Positions 8,689-22,789 of a DNA stretch of 64,000 nucleotides are shown in pieces. Under the pieces are notes generated by a model. The model had not been told where the DNA came from, searched no databases, and was given only the letters and a program-made list of their open reading frames with translations. Positions within the stretch are counted from its first letter, which is position 1; every line of letters begins with the position of its first letter. A program made the translations under genes and the position numbers. The stretch comes from an uncultured Bacilli bacterium (GTDB lineage Bacteria; Bacillota_I; Bacilli_A; RFN20; CAG-826): the NCBI GenBank assembly GCA_944350425.1, contig CALVOX010000006.1:1-64000 (forward strand), written 5' to 3'.

Positions 8689-10170
8689 TTATTTGCCCTC
8701 CTTAATAAATTCATCAATATTTGAAGTTGATAAGCCTTTTAAACCGATAATATCTTCGCTAAGTTTTGCTACTTCAAAACATTTTTTATCAGCAAAGATT
8801 TTTGAAGTAATTGAAAGACCAAAAGGTAGTCCTTCTTTTAAACCGAGAGGAATAGTAATTGAAGGATAACCTCCAAAGTTACCAATAGCTAGGTAGTTAT
8901 CAGCAATTAAATATGTATCATCAAGTGCATCTGAATCTTCATTAACTTTTCTTGCAACCGAAGGAGCTGCCGGTGCAATAAATGCATCATATTCATCTAA
9001 AATCTTATTAAATGTATCGACAATTGCATGTCTTACTCTTTTTGCTTTAAGATAAACTTCTTCTTGGTTTTCTTTCATTAAAGCATAAGAACCTAATATG
9101 AATCTTCTTTTGATAAGTTCGCCAAAACCTTCGTTTCTTGTATTAAACATGACTTCTTGATAGGTTTTTCCTTCCTTTCTATTACCAAATTTAACACCAT
9201 CCAAATTAGCATTATTTGATGTTGCCTCGGCGCTAGAAATAATAATATAAGAAGGATAGATTGCTTTAAGTAAGTTAGAATCAACATTTACATAATCGAC
9301 TTTAACTCCTCTATTTTCTAGTTCTTGAACATAATTTTTAAAAGAATTTAAGATTTTTTCATCTTTAATTGAAGATATAACTTCGCTAATTACAGCAACC
9401 TTTTTAACTTCTTTTTCATCTAAAGGACAAACCTTTGTTCTTTCTTTTAATGATGAAGTGTAATCATTTTCATCATATTTATTTAAAGCGTCAAATAAAA
9501 TAGCCGCATCTTCAACACTTCTAGTAAAGTAACCGATATGGTCTAAAGAAACGGAGAAAGGAAATAAACCAAAACGAGAAATTAAACCATAAGTAGGTTT
9601 ATATCCAACTAATCCGCCATAAGAAGCTGGTTTTCTAATTGAGTCGCCGGTATCACTTCCTAAAGCAAAAGGAACATAGGAAGCTGCAGTAACAATAGCA
9701 GATCCTGAAGATGAACCACCGATTAAATGCATTTTAGTTTTATCAAAAGGGTTATATTGCAAACCTTTATGGCCACTTCTTCCTGAACCTCCCATAGCAA
9801 GTTCATCTAAAGTTGATTTAGCAACCATAATTGCATCTAAAGAATTTAAAATTGAAATAACTGTTGCGTCAAAAGAAGGAACATATCCTTTTAAAATATT
9901 ACTTCCACCAGTTGTTTCTAATCCTTTAGTTGATAAATTATCTTTAGCAATATAAGGAATTCCAAAGAAATAATTATCGCTAGGAACTTCTTTTTTATCG
10001 AGCTCATAAGCTTTCTTTAAAGCTTCATCAAAATTTAAAGCCTCTAAAGCATTAAACTCATCATTCTTACATTTTTCAATAGCTTCTAATACTAATGTTG
10101 AAGGTTTTACTTCTCCTTTTAAAAGAAGATTATGTAATTCAACAATTGATAAATTTAAATAATTATTCAT
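8689..10170 (-). CDS. gatA: Glutamyl-tRNA(Gln) amidotransferase subunit A
   Basis: This is the glutaminase subunit of GatCAB, of the amidase signature family. The Ser-cisSer-Lys triad is visible as Lys76 (YIAKDNLS), the GGSSSGSA serines at 153-155 and Ser177 in GSDTGDSIRKPA. The length of 493 aa is normal. It lies 2 nt after gatC and 3 nt before gatB, so translation is likely coupled through the three genes. Confidence 0.97.
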   Translation of the reverse strand: MNNYLNLSIVELHNLLLKGEVKPSTLVLEAIEKCKNDEFNALEALNFDEALKKAYELDKKEVPSDNYFFGIPYIAKDNLSTKGLETTGGSNILKGYVPSFDATVISILNSLDAIMVAKSTLDELAMGGSGRSGHKGLQYNPFDKTKMHLIGGSSSGSAIVTAASYVPFALGSDTGDSIRKPASYGGLVGYKPTYGLISRFGLFPFSVSLDHIGYFTRSVEDAAILFDALNKYDENDYTSSLKERTKVCPLDEKEVKKVAVISEVISSIKDEKILNSFKNYVQELENRGVKVDYVNVDSNLLKAIYPSYIIISSAEATSNNANLDGVKFGNRKEGKTYQEVMFNTRNEGFGELIKRRFILGSYALMKENQEEVYLKAKRVRHAIVDTFNKILDEYDAFIAPAAPSVARKVNEDSDALDDTYLIADNYLAIGNFGGYPSITIPLGLKEGLPFGLSITSKIFADKKCFEVAKLSEDIIGLKGLSTSNIDEFIKEGK

Positions 10171-10172
10171 AC

Positions 10173-10478
10173 TTAGCCAACCACCTTTGGAAGTTCAATT
10201 TGTCCATCGCGGACTTCTTTAGCATTAGCTAAAACTTCTTCTTTGTTTAATAAAGTTTCTTCTATTACTTCATCATCTCTAAGTAAAGAGAAAGATTCAT
10301 CTACATAAGGAAAAGATAAAGGAGAATAAGAAGATAAATCTTCGATATTATCCATTAATTCGAGTTGTTTAATAATTACATGAAACTCATTTAGCAATGT
10401 TTCATATTGAGAATCTTCCATATCAAACAAAAGTTTCTCGGCTGCAATTTTAAGGGTTTCTTTATTTACTTCTTTCAT
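10173..10478 (-). CDS. gatC: Glutamyl-tRNA(Gln) amidotransferase subunit C
   Basis: A 101-aa helical linker protein that stabilises the GatA-GatB complex. The family pattern is visible: an N-terminal helix (EVNKETLKIAAEKLLFDMED), the hydrophobic middle (MDNIEDLSSYSPLSFPY) and the C-terminal LRDDEVIEETLLNKEEVLANA stretch. It lies directly after ligA and 2 nt before gatA. Confidence 0.94.
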   Translation of the reverse strand: MKEVNKETLKIAAEKLLFDMEDSQYETLLNEFHVIIKQLELMDNIEDLSSYSPLSFPYVDESFSLLRDDEVIEETLLNKEEVLANAKEVRDGQIELPKVVG

Positions 10479-14704
<4,226 letters not shown>

Positions 14705-14713
14705 AGCCTTAAA

Positions 14714-14719
14714 ATTGTA
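14714..14719 (-). promoter_or_regulatory. Possible -10 box immediately before pcrA
   Basis: TACAAT on the minus strand ends 9 nt before the pcrA start codon, which would place the transcription start at or next to the ATG. No good -35 box is seen. Confidence 0.35.
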
Positions 14720-14807
14720 TCAAATTCTAGAGCTATTTTATATTTAAATTATTAACTTTTTTTAGTTGAATTTTAGTAGTTGGAACTTACTAATTTTTGT
14801 AAAAAAT

Positions 14808-15551
14808 CTAAATATTATTTTTAATATAATAAGAAGCAATATCATCTAAAAAACTATCAAAAAACGTAGAATTTTCACTTTCACTAGAATAAGCAATTGT
14901 AAAATAAATTATATTAGTAATAATATCTTTAAAAGATAAAGCTTTTAAATTATCACCATTAAAATTTTCGAGCAAATCAAATTTATCAAAATCACTAATA
15001 ACATAATCTAAATTATCTATAGAAATAATTTCATTCTCATCACCATAAATTAATCTCACTTCCTTATCATCGTTAAAGATTATCGTTGAACTTAAAAGAT
15101 TAATTTCATTATCTTGATCATAGCTAATAAAGTAACTTGTTTCTTTAATATAATCAAATGAAGGAATTTCAAAAATAAGATAATTATTGCTTGGTTCTAT
15201 GTAATTATTATTTACATCTTTAAAATCATTAAAATCAAGATAACTATCACCTCTATCATCACTTCCAGGTTTTCCAGGTTTAGCATCATTAATTCTTCCA
15301 TAATCAAAGAATAATGGTGAAGTTAAACCTAAAACCAAAATTAAGGAAGCAAGGGTAATAGATCCAAATTTAATAAATTTAACTTTATCAAAATAATAGG
15401 TTTTCTTTTTATCAAGTAAGGAGTAATCAATATTAGAAAAAATCTTATTTTCTAAAGAAGAAAGTTCATTAATATCAAATTTATTAGTTTCATTAAATGT
15501 TTGATTAATATTTTCGTCTAATACTTCAAGTATTTTCTTTTTTTGTCTCAT
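14808..15551 (-). CDS. Probable anti-sigma factor, single-pass membrane protein
   Basis: A 247-aa protein with a cytoplasmic N-terminal part of about 70 residues, one membrane helix (IKFGSITLASLILVLGLTSP) and an acidic, Asp/Asn-rich extracytoplasmic domain of about 150 residues. It starts 3 nt after the sigma-factor gene in the same operon. Position and topology are the usual form of a transmembrane anti-sigma factor for an ECF sigma. No zinc-binding HxxxCxxC motif is present, so it is not a ZAS-type anti-sigma. The role is inferred mainly from context. It ends in TAG. Confidence 0.7.
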   Translation of the reverse strand: MRQKKKILEVLDENINQTFNETNKFDINELSSLENKIFSNIDYSLLDKKKTYYFDKVKFIKFGSITLASLILVLGLTSPLFFDYGRINDAKPGKPGSDDRGDSYLDFNDFKDVNNNYIEPSNNYLIFEIPSFDYIKETSYFISYDQDNEINLLSSTIIFNDDKEVRLIYGDENEIISIDNLDYVISDFDKFDLLENFNGDNLKALSFKDIITNIIYFTIAYSSESENSTFFDSFLDDIASYYIKNNI

Positions 15552-15554
15552 AAC

Positions 15555-16094
15555 TTATTTATTTACCCCTTCTTTTAATTTCTTAATTGCACGAAGATAA
15601 ATGCTTTTTATCGTATTTATCGAATTATATTTACCTTTAGATAAAGCAAGTATTTCTTTAAATGTTAAATTTTGATAAATATGTTTAATTACTATTTCTA
15701 ATTCGTTTTTATTAAGTTTACTTAGCTCTTCCTTTATTAATGGCTCTATTTTATAGTCTTCACTTCTAGTTATTTCTTCAATATTTTCAACTTCTATTTT
15801 TTTGGAATATTCTTTTTTATATAAATTTATCTTATTTTTACTTATTGTTAATAGATAGTATTTAATATTTTTTATCTCTTTATTTTTTAATATTTCATTA
15901 AATAAAGTTACAAAAGATTCTTGCGTTAAATCTAAAACATCTTCTTTATTTTTAATATCTAGACTTAGAACATATAAAATAAGACGATAATATGTATCGT
16001 ATATTTTTTTAAATATTAAAGAGATTTCTTTTTGGTTACCTGTTTTTAAAGCTAAGCTTAGCTCTTTTTCAAGATTCATAATTATGGAATACAT
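15555..16094 (-). CDS. ECF-type RNA polymerase sigma factor
   Basis: A 179-aa two-domain sigma factor. Region 2 is IYDTYYRLILYVLSLDIKNK to DLTQESFVTLFNEIL, and region 4 (LSKLNKNELEIVIKHIYQNL to NTIKSIYLRAIKKLKEG) holds the helix-turn-helix. There is no region 1 or 3, as in ECF sigmas. It probably directs transcription of a small regulon in response to a signal sensed by the membrane partner downstream. The start at 16092-16094 and an in-frame ATG five codons later both lack a clear ribosome site. It is divergent from the membrane operon at 16178. Confidence 0.85.
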   Translation of the reverse strand: MYSIIMNLEKELSLALKTGNQKEISLIFKKIYDTYYRLILYVLSLDIKNKEDVLDLTQESFVTLFNEILKNKEIKNIKYYLLTISKNKINLYKKEYSKKIEVENIEEITRSEDYKIEPLIKEELSKLNKNELEIVIKHIYQNLTFKEILALSKGKYNSINTIKSIYLRAIKKLKEGVNK

Positions 16095-16177
16095 TAAATA
16101 AGATTTTATAAATCTTTTTTTGGTGCAAAAAATAAAAAAATATTTTTATTTATTATATCTTAGTTGATAATAAATAA

Positions 16178-17107
16178 GTGAAGCTATTTACATTTAAAAA
16201 AGATTTAAAAACTAGTTTACCTTTAATTGCTTTAATTTCAGTAATTGATGTTCTTTTAATTTTAATTGCTAATTTTATTCCTTTTTCTTATTTTATTATT
16301 ACTTTACTTATTAATATTCCTTCAATTTTAATTAGTATATATATTAAAAAAAGATATTATTTTCTTTATGTTTTTATATCTTTAATCTTAGCTTTTCTTA
16401 CGTCAATCTATGATCTAAGTTTTGTTTTAATATATTTTATTCCAAGTTTAATCTTATCATTCTTCTTTGGTTTATTTATCGATAAAAAATACGATAAATA
16501 TCTACTTATTTTACTTACAACTTCACTTAGTTTTATCTTAGAAATATTTATAAATTATTTATTAAGTATCTTTTTAAATATCGATATTATAAAAATAATA
16601 CTTAATACATTTAATTTAGATGATAAATATCTTTATTTTGCTTATTTATTTATCTATATTTATTCATTAATATCAATTGTATTATCTTTTATCATCTCAA
16701 TATTTATTTTAAATAAAATTAATATACATTATGTTACATCTAAACATTCTTCGTTATATTTATCGTTTATTTCATTAATTATATCGCTTATTAGTTTAAT
16801 ATTAACTTTACTAATAGATAATAAAATCAATCTAAGTTTTATTAACCTAATAGTTTTATTACTTTTAATCTTAAATACTACTTTTATATTAATTAATGAA
16901 ATAAATAAGAAACGATATTATTTTTTATATATATTCTTAGTTTTAGGTATTATAACTTTAATAATCATCTTAATTTTAAATTCATATTTAAAATTAGAAT
17001 TAAGTTTATTAATTTATCTTATTAGTCTAATTCTTGTGATATTACCTTTATCTTATTTAACTAGATATAGTTTTAAATTAATAAAATTAATTTGTAAGAA
17101 CAAGTAA
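16178..17107 (+). CDS. Polytopic membrane protein, unknown (309 aa)
   Basis: Nearly the whole protein is hydrophobic, with about nine or ten predicted helices and short basic loops (KKRYYFLY, DKKYDKYLL). It has a general likeness to DUF2232/YybS-type S-component-like membrane proteins, but I would not assign it. It starts at GTG with a weak GATAAT (16166-16171) six nt upstream and no ribosome site. It is the first of three plus-strand genes and is divergent from the ECF sigma, so it is a candidate target of that sigma. Confidence 0.7.
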   Translation: MKLFTFKKDLKTSLPLIALISVIDVLLILIANFIPFSYFIITLLINIPSILISIYIKKRYYFLYVFISLILAFLTSIYDLSFVLIYFIPSLILSFFFGLFIDKKYDKYLLILLTTSLSFILEIFINYLLSIFLNIDIIKIILNTFNLDDKYLYFAYLFIYIYSLISIVLSFIISIFILNKINIHYVTSKHSSLYLSFISLIISLISLILTLLIDNKINLSFINLIVLLLLILNTTFILINEINKKRYYFLYIFLVLGIITLIIILILNSYLKLELSLLIYLISLILVILPLSYLTRYSFKLIKLICKNK

Positions 17108-17113
17108 TTAATT

Positions 17114-17119
17114 TATAAT
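17114..17119 (+). promoter_or_regulatory. -10 box directly before the 177-aa gene
   Basis: TATAAT lies 6 nt before the ATG at 17126, consistent with a leaderless internal transcript. The -35 region is AT-rich without a clear match. Confidence 0.3.
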
Positions 17120-17125
17120 TATTTC

Positions 17126-17659
17126 ATGACTAGTTTTTTAAAGACTTTTGGTTTAGGAATACTTTATTTTATCTTATTACCATTTTTATTAATTTATCTT
17201 ATATTAATGGGTATTTATCTCTTCTTTAAAAATATTGTATATATATTTTTATATAAGAATAAATCATATAAAGATGACTTATTTACTAAAGAAGATAAAG
17301 CATTTAAGATACTAAAAGGTAATCATTATGCTAATTCTAATTCTTATTTTAAAGATAATGTAACTAAAAATAATGAAGTAGTAACTAAAGAAGAAAAGAA
17401 AGAAAGCGATGGTAAAATAATTTATCAAACAACTAATATTTATATTAGTGATCCTTCTAAAATTAAAGATATGGACAAATATTTTAATAATGGGAATAAA
17501 ATGATTGAAAATAATAATGATGATGAAATACCTTATATCGAAGTAAATAATGTTGAAGAAGACGAAGAAAAACAAACTTCTTCTTATGAAGGACTTTCAT
17601 CTTTAAAAAGAATAAATGCAGAAAGAGATAATTATGAAGATGATGACGATATTAAATAG
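17126..17659 (+). CDS. Membrane-anchored acidic protein, unknown (177 aa)
   Basis: One or two hydrophobic segments at residues 7-40 are followed by a basic stretch and then about 120 hydrophilic residues rich in Asp, Glu, Asn and Lys, likely disordered and cytoplasmic. I recognise no domain. It lies 18 nt after the preceding membrane-protein gene and overlaps the next, so it is part of the same three-gene unit. The stop is TAG. Confidence 0.65.
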   Translation: MTSFLKTFGLGILYFILLPFLLIYLILMGIYLFFKNIVYIFLYKNKSYKDDLFTKEDKAFKILKGNHYANSNSYFKDNVTKNNEVVTKEEKKESDGKIIYQTTNIYISDPSKIKDMDKYFNNGNKMIENNNDDEIPYIEVNNVEEDEEKQTSSYEGLSSLKRINAERDNYEDDDDIK

Positions 17660-18350
17660 TTTATATTTAAATAAATTTTTTGATGTATCATGGAAAGTAC
17701 TACTTGTAATCTTTTTTATCGTTGTAATTGTTTTTATTTTATTTGGTCTAATTGGAATGCTTATTAGATATATTTTAAAAGTCCAATCTAAAGCTGTTGA
17801 TAAAGATATGGCTTATCTTGTTACTTCGAGAGTTTGTGATAATTCTAAAGACTTTAAGAAATTTGCGCATATTAAATCAATGGACCGTTTCTTTAAAGCA
17901 TCTTTATATCCATTTATATTTTTCTTAATTACTTTAATTTTATATCTAGTTTATCACCTTGTTTTTAAAGAACATCCTTGGCTTGAATCAATTTATGATC
18001 GAGAAACTGGTATAGCTTCACTTTTTTATATCTTTGATTTTTCAAATGTAACTTATGTTCCACCACTAGGTTTTGATTTTGATAAGCTTATAATTATTGA
18101 ACCAAGTCCATTTACTGATGAAAGAATATTTAATTACTTTATATTCTTCTTCTTAATTATTGGATTAGTTTGGTATTTAATTAACGTTATGGCTTATATT
18201 GCTAGAAATTATCGTATTTCAAAAATGTCTAAAAAAATATATAGTGCTAATTTAGATAAAATGGATTTATCTTCTTTTTATAATAAAAATATAGTTGATA
18301 CTACTTCTAGTGATGAAAAAGAAGATAAAACTAAAGAAGATATTGATTAA
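17634..18350 (+). CDS. Membrane protein, unknown (about 238 aa)
   Basis: Three or four predicted helices, near residues 20-46, 91-112 and 178-200 counting from the chosen start. Between the second and third is a soluble loop of about 65 residues with an aromatic, Pro-containing segment (FSNVTYVPPLGFDFDK). The C-terminus is acidic. The start is ambiguous among ATGs at 17634, 17640 and 17643; all overlap the end of the previous gene, implying coupled translation. I do not recognise the family. Confidence 0.62.
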   Translation: MKMMTILNSLYLNKFFDVSWKVLLVIFFIVVIVFILFGLIGMLIRYILKVQSKAVDKDMAYLVTSRVCDNSKDFKKFAHIKSMDRFFKASLYPFIFFLITLILYLVYHLVFKEHPWLESIYDRETGIASLFYIFDFSNVTYVPPLGFDFDKLIIIEPSPFTDERIFNYFIFFFLIIGLVWYLINVMAYIARNYRISKMSKKIYSANLDKMDLSSFYNKNIVDTTSSDEKEDKTKEDID

Positions 18351-18396
18351 TTAATAATTATTCAAATATAAATTATTCCAGTTATATATTTTTGAA

Positions 18397-19062
18397 TTAT
18401 AATCCTGAAAACACAAAATCTAAGATAACAGAGCCTTTATTTGTTTGAATTTTCCATTCATTAGGATCAATAATTCCGTTTTTATTCCTGTCTATCTCTG
18501 ATGGTAATGAAGTTTTATATTCAAAATTACCATTCAAATTAAAAGCATCGGTTGAAACAAAATCTATCCCAGAATAAGTCTTATCATATTTAAAATGATA
18601 TTCATGCGATTTATCAATAATATTAAAGCATTGTTCCAAAACGCTTCCAGAAGTAAAAGAAATAGTCAATTTACATATGAGCTTTTCTTCAATATTTTTA
18701 ATAGTAGCGTCACCTATTTCGTAACCATTTCCACTTTTTATAGAAACACCGACACTACTTCCTAAAGTATAATAATCTTTTCCTTCGTTATTTATTAAAT
18801 CAGAGTTTTTTGTATAAAATACTAAACCACCATAGGTGGCAAGATTATCAAAATTAGGTTCTAAATAATAAGTATCAGGAGCATAAATATTCACTTTTCC
18901 AAACTGATAAGCATTTGTTACATTAATCTCGATGTCATCAAGACTTGTACTCGATTCTCCTTCTCCAAATACCCAAATTGAAAAACCTGCTCCTATTATT
19001 GAAATAGAAGAAATTAAAGAAAGTACACTAAATATTAAAGATATTTTATGAATTTTATTCAT
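18397..19062 (-). CDS. Camelysin/TasA-like secreted protein (221 aa)
   Basis: The N-terminus is a signal peptide with the SipW-cognate look (SLISSISIIGAGFSIWVFGEG), matching the signal of 22864-23493 (IAGAGFSAWHFG). The rest is a beta-rich exported domain. Near the C-terminus an EF-hand-like loop, DRNKNGIIDPNEW, suggests calcium binding. It overlaps the end of the signal peptidase gene by 8 nt, so the two are translationally coupled. I infer that it is processed by that peptidase and is part of a surface fibre or matrix. The family resemblance rests mainly on the signal peptide. Confidence 0.68.
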   Translation of the reverse strand: MNKIHKISLIFSVLSLISSISIIGAGFSIWVFGEGESSTSLDDIEINVTNAYQFGKVNIYAPDTYYLEPNFDNLATYGGLVFYTKNSDLINNEGKDYYTLGSSVGVSIKSGNGYEIGDATIKNIEEKLICKLTISFTSGSVLEQCFNIIDKSHEYHFKYDKTYSGIDFVSTDAFNLNGNFEYKTSLPSEIDRNKNGIIDPNEWKIQTNKGSVILDFVFSGL

Positions 19063-19996
19063 CTTTATTTTCTTCCTTACTCTCTAAAATATGAGATTCT
19101 TTTAACTTGATGATTAACTTCAAATCTTTATTTAAAGTATTCTCATCTGCAAGTAATAAGAGTCTAGTTTTATATTCATTATTAATCATTTCTTCAGCAT
19201 ATGTTGCTAAGAATAAGAAAATAGCAGCACCTAAAATTGCAATGATACCAATATTTGATTTTATGTAAGTTAAAGTTACACCTAAACCATAATTTTGATA
19301 TCCATTATATTTACCAATAAAATCATCAAACATTAATTCTTTTTCGTAGTTTAAAGAAGATGGATTCGAATCTCCTTGTAAACGATAAATTGTTTCACCT
19401 TTATCATTTTCTTTTATTTCTACAACTCTATGAACGATAACTATATCGTCATGTTTATAAGCTAAAATATCGTATAACTCAATATCATCTTCACTGTTAA
19501 TTTTATCAATACCAATTAATGAATATTGAGTTATTTGATCATTTAAATCATATGTAAGTAAATAATCATTATCTTCATTCTTTTCTTCCATTGAAGAAGT
19601 AAGAATTGTCATATATGTTGTATTTCCAATAAATAAGTTATCGTTATTAATTCTATAAGTTAAACCTGTAATAAATATAGCAAGTAAAAAAGCAATAATT
19701 ACCCCACTAACTACATCCATGATGATATGTAATTTTGAAGTAATACTTTTTTCTCTAGCAATTACATCTTTATATGTAATTAGGTTTTCATTCCTACTTA
19801 AATTTTTCTTATTAGTTTTATATAAAGTCGAAGTAATTTCATCATTTAATTCTTTATCTTCAAAGCCATATTTAATTTGTTTTTTCTTATAAAAAGAATA
19901 AAGAAAGAATAAGAAACAAAAAACAATTACTAAACCTAATATTACAAGTATAGAAATTACTAAAGCAATAACACCTAATCTAGATTGTCCATTCAT
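19055..19996 (-). CDS. sipW: Signal peptidase I, SipW/ER type
   Basis: A membrane serine protease that removes signal peptides. The catalytic serine is in TILTSSME, the histidine that replaces lysine in the SipW/ER class is in DIVIVHRVVEI, and YRLQGDSNPSS is the conserved box E. Helices lie near residues 8-34, 92-114 and 245-265. At 313 aa it is longer than Bacillus SipW (190 aa), with an N-terminal extension carrying an extra helix. The ribosome site is strong (AAGGAGG). It is flanked by genes for a secreted giant protein and a TasA-like protein, its likely substrates. Confidence 0.9.
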   Translation of the reverse strand: MNGQSRLGVIALVISILVILGLVIVFCFLFFLYSFYKKKQIKYGFEDKELNDEITSTLYKTNKKNLSRNENLITYKDVIAREKSITSKLHIIMDVVSGVIIAFLLAIFITGLTYRINNDNLFIGNTTYMTILTSSMEEKNEDNDYLLTYDLNDQITQYSLIGIDKINSEDDIELYDILAYKHDDIVIVHRVVEIKENDKGETIYRLQGDSNPSSLNYEKELMFDDFIGKYNGYQNYGLGVTLTYIKSNIGIIAILGAAIFLFLATYAEEMINNEYKTRLLLLADENTLNKDLKLIIKLKESHILESKEENKDE

Positions 19997-20016
19997 TCTT
20001 TCTTCCTCCTTACTTA

Positions 20017-22743
20017 TTAATTATTAGTATTAACTTCATCTGTTATATAGAATATGTAAGATTTACGTATTCTAAAGTTATCCAAAGATTTAGTTATTTC
20101 CCATTCACTTCCAACATGTTTAATTTCAAATAAATCCATACCAGTAACGTGATCTCTAACATAATAAGCTTTACTAGTATCCTTTGATGCAAGGTATTTA
20201 TTTATCATATCGTGGAAACTAATTTCATCATTAGAAGAAATGCCCAAAGCAGCTCCTGGTGTCCCTAAATCAGTTTGTTCAGCATAAGAACCAATAGTTG
20301 TTCTTCTTTCCCAAAGTTTCTGACTTTCATCCATATCAACATATCCGTCGTCATCTGTATCTCGTTGATCTGCGGTAAAGATGTAAATAGGAATATTTGA
20401 ATGACGATAGGCATATAACTTATAAGTATGATTAACTCTATCGTGGTAAAGTAAGAAGTCATATTTACCTAAGTAAACAGAATTTCTAGGAACATAAATT
20501 CTTTGATTTACCGTATATGTAACATCATTAATTGTTATATTTTTACCAGCTTCAACTAAATCAAAATAATAAGAAGCATCTATAAATATATCATCATAGA
20601 AAACTTCACCATTTTCCGAATTAAAAACCATAGCTTCTAAACTAGAAACGGATGAGTCTTCATTTAACTTTAAATCATTTTCACTTGTTTCAACAAAATT
20701 TATTTCAGACTGATATTTTTCATATAATCTAATTTGAAATGCAGATTCTAACAACGAAGAATAATTTGTAAAGTCGACGTTTCTTAATAAAACTAAATCG
20801 TCGTTACTAATTGTTTTTAAATTTCCTGTATCAATTCGCAATTTATCAGTCAAAATATCTGTAATAACAGAATTATCATAAATATCATTTCCAAATCTAA
20901 TCCCAGAAGTTGATAAATTATCTGCAAAACATACATTATCTTCGAATCTTAGCATAGATAATGAGGTACGATAATTTGAACTTGTTTGAGTGGAAATATT
21001 TTGATCAATATTCAAATTATCTATAAATTTCGACTCTGTAACTTTTTCAATTGCCACTAAAGCCTTTGAATGTAAAGAAGTGTTATCCGAGATAGAAACT
21101 GGACTAGTAACTAAAAAATCTATCTTTTTATTAATTAAAGATGAAATGCTATTATTTTCTATGCTTGTTAAAAGATAGTTATATAATACATTACCACTAC
21201 TATATTTCTCGAAATCAAGCTTAAAACTTCCATATAAGCTTGGTTCAAGTAAGAAAATATAGAAATTATAAACACCTTCACCATAATTATTAAGAATCGG
21301 GTACCTAAAATCACTATTTTCTATCAAAGGAAAAAAATTATGCCAAGTTCCGGACCACCATCCTGAACCTCTTTGATCAATACCATCACAATAAATACTT
21401 AAAGATTGAATATCGTTTAATTTTAACTCAAGATTTTTTATTGAAGCTATAACAACTGGAGGAACATTATCAAACCATAATGGTGGATCTTCTTCTTCCC
21501 CAAATACTTCTTCATATAAAAAGTATTGTTCTTCACTATAAAGTCTTTCATTTAAAGAGTCGCTATTATATTCAAACTTTAGTCTTATGGCATCCCTACC
21601 TCCAGTTCTAGCATCCTCATAATTAGGATGATCATTTACTTGGGCGGCATAATTTTTCCCGTTACTAAAAATAGGATAAAGTCTAATGACACCATTTTCA
21701 TCAGCGTAAGAAGAAAGATCATTCATAATATCAAATGTGGATGTAGTTAAATCCGCAGCCGTAAAAGAATCTTTCATATAATTAGGTTCATTAGTATTTG
21801 ATAAATTTGTTAAACTTCTGGCTGTAAAAGTATTATAACTATTAAAATATCCCCATCCTGCAAAAGCAAAATTATACCAAGTTTGTTCCATAGGAGAACT
21901 ATCACCCATATCAGTAAAAGGAATTAAATTCATTTCATCATAAACATAAGATGGTAAATAATCGGTAACCTCTATTTTGATTGGTAAATATCTTCCAGAA
22001 TGATACTCAAGATTTGGCCAATAACCTAACCTATCATTTCTAAAACGATAATGGTTATAAACCGTTCCTCTATTCCAATTTTCCCTATAAGATTGCAGTG
22101 CACTATCTAGATTTTCCACATTAGGATTAGCTGGTTTAACCGTATTAGTATTATAGTTATAATAAGCCTTACTTCCAATATCTGTTTGAAATATAACCCA
22201 AGATGCCCAATATTCATTAATTTTATCAGGGTTAAAACCATTATCAAATGAATGCACATAAGAATCTTTGTTGTTGTATAAGTTTCTTACACTATAAACT
22301 GAATTAGAAACATAATCAAAGTAGCCTTCATCGCCACTTTGATTATTCAAAATATATTTAGAATTACTTACATGATTATTATAAGGATTAGACAAACTAC
22401 CGTCTCCATTTTCTTCATCATAAGTATATTCAACATAACCGAAAACATCTTCTGGTTTAACATTAGATGGATTTACTTCATATTCATATCCTATTTGAGC
22501 ATATAAAGTAGATGGAAAGAAATAGATAGTATATTCTTTTGAACTATCATCTTTACCACCGGTATAGTTTTCTTTTATATCATCTATACCATTATTTGCA
22601 CTACCATTACCAATGGTAGTGTCATTAATATTAGAAGGTGTATTAAAATAAAAATATGATAAAGCAAAAGAAGGTACTAATACTATTAAAGCTAGTACCA
22701 TAATAAATATAGATAATATTCTTCGTTTATTACTTTTAAACAT
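20017..22743 (-). CDS. Large secreted surface protein (908 aa), unknown
   Basis: A basic N-terminus and hydrophobic segment (residues 8-32, IFIMVLALIVLVPSFALSYF) form a signal peptide or anchor. The mature part is rich in Tyr, Asn, Ser and Asp, as in surface proteins. Near the C-terminus, DTDDDGYVDMDE is a DxDxDG calcium-binding loop. There is no LPXTG sorting motif or C-terminal helix. It lies 20 nt before the signal peptidase gene in one operon. It is probably a structural or adhesive component of the surface layer made with the TasA-like proteins. Confidence 0.72.
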   Translation of the reverse strand: MFKSNKRRILSIFIMVLALIVLVPSFALSYFYFNTPSNINDTTIGNGSANNGIDDIKENYTGGKDDSSKEYTIYFFPSTLYAQIGYEYEVNPSNVKPEDVFGYVEYTYDEENGDGSLSNPYNNHVSNSKYILNNQSGDEGYFDYVSNSVYSVRNLYNNKDSYVHSFDNGFNPDKINEYWASWVIFQTDIGSKAYYNYNTNTVKPANPNVENLDSALQSYRENWNRGTVYNHYRFRNDRLGYWPNLEYHSGRYLPIKIEVTDYLPSYVYDEMNLIPFTDMGDSSPMEQTWYNFAFAGWGYFNSYNTFTARSLTNLSNTNEPNYMKDSFTAADLTTSTFDIMNDLSSYADENGVIRLYPIFSNGKNYAAQVNDHPNYEDARTGGRDAIRLKFEYNSDSLNERLYSEEQYFLYEEVFGEEEDPPLWFDNVPPVVIASIKNLELKLNDIQSLSIYCDGIDQRGSGWWSGTWHNFFPLIENSDFRYPILNNYGEGVYNFYIFLLEPSLYGSFKLDFEKYSSGNVLYNYLLTSIENNSISSLINKKIDFLVTSPVSISDNTSLHSKALVAIEKVTESKFIDNLNIDQNISTQTSSNYRTSLSMLRFEDNVCFADNLSTSGIRFGNDIYDNSVITDILTDKLRIDTGNLKTISNDDLVLLRNVDFTNYSSLLESAFQIRLYEKYQSEINFVETSENDLKLNEDSSVSSLEAMVFNSENGEVFYDDIFIDASYYFDLVEAGKNITINDVTYTVNQRIYVPRNSVYLGKYDFLLYHDRVNHTYKLYAYRHSNIPIYIFTADQRDTDDDGYVDMDESQKLWERRTTIGSYAEQTDLGTPGAALGISSNDEISFHDMINKYLASKDTSKAYYVRDHVTGMDLFEIKHVGSEWEITKSLDNFRIRKSYIFYITDEVNTNN

Positions 22744-22789
22744 ATAACAAAACCTATTAAATAATATTTATTTAATATATATCTAATAG

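Noticed and set aside
19355-19375. A GGATTCGAATCTCC sequence resembling a tRNA T-loop
   Set aside because: It lies inside the signal peptidase reading frame, encoding the conserved GDSNPSS box, and no acceptor or anticodon stem can be formed around it.
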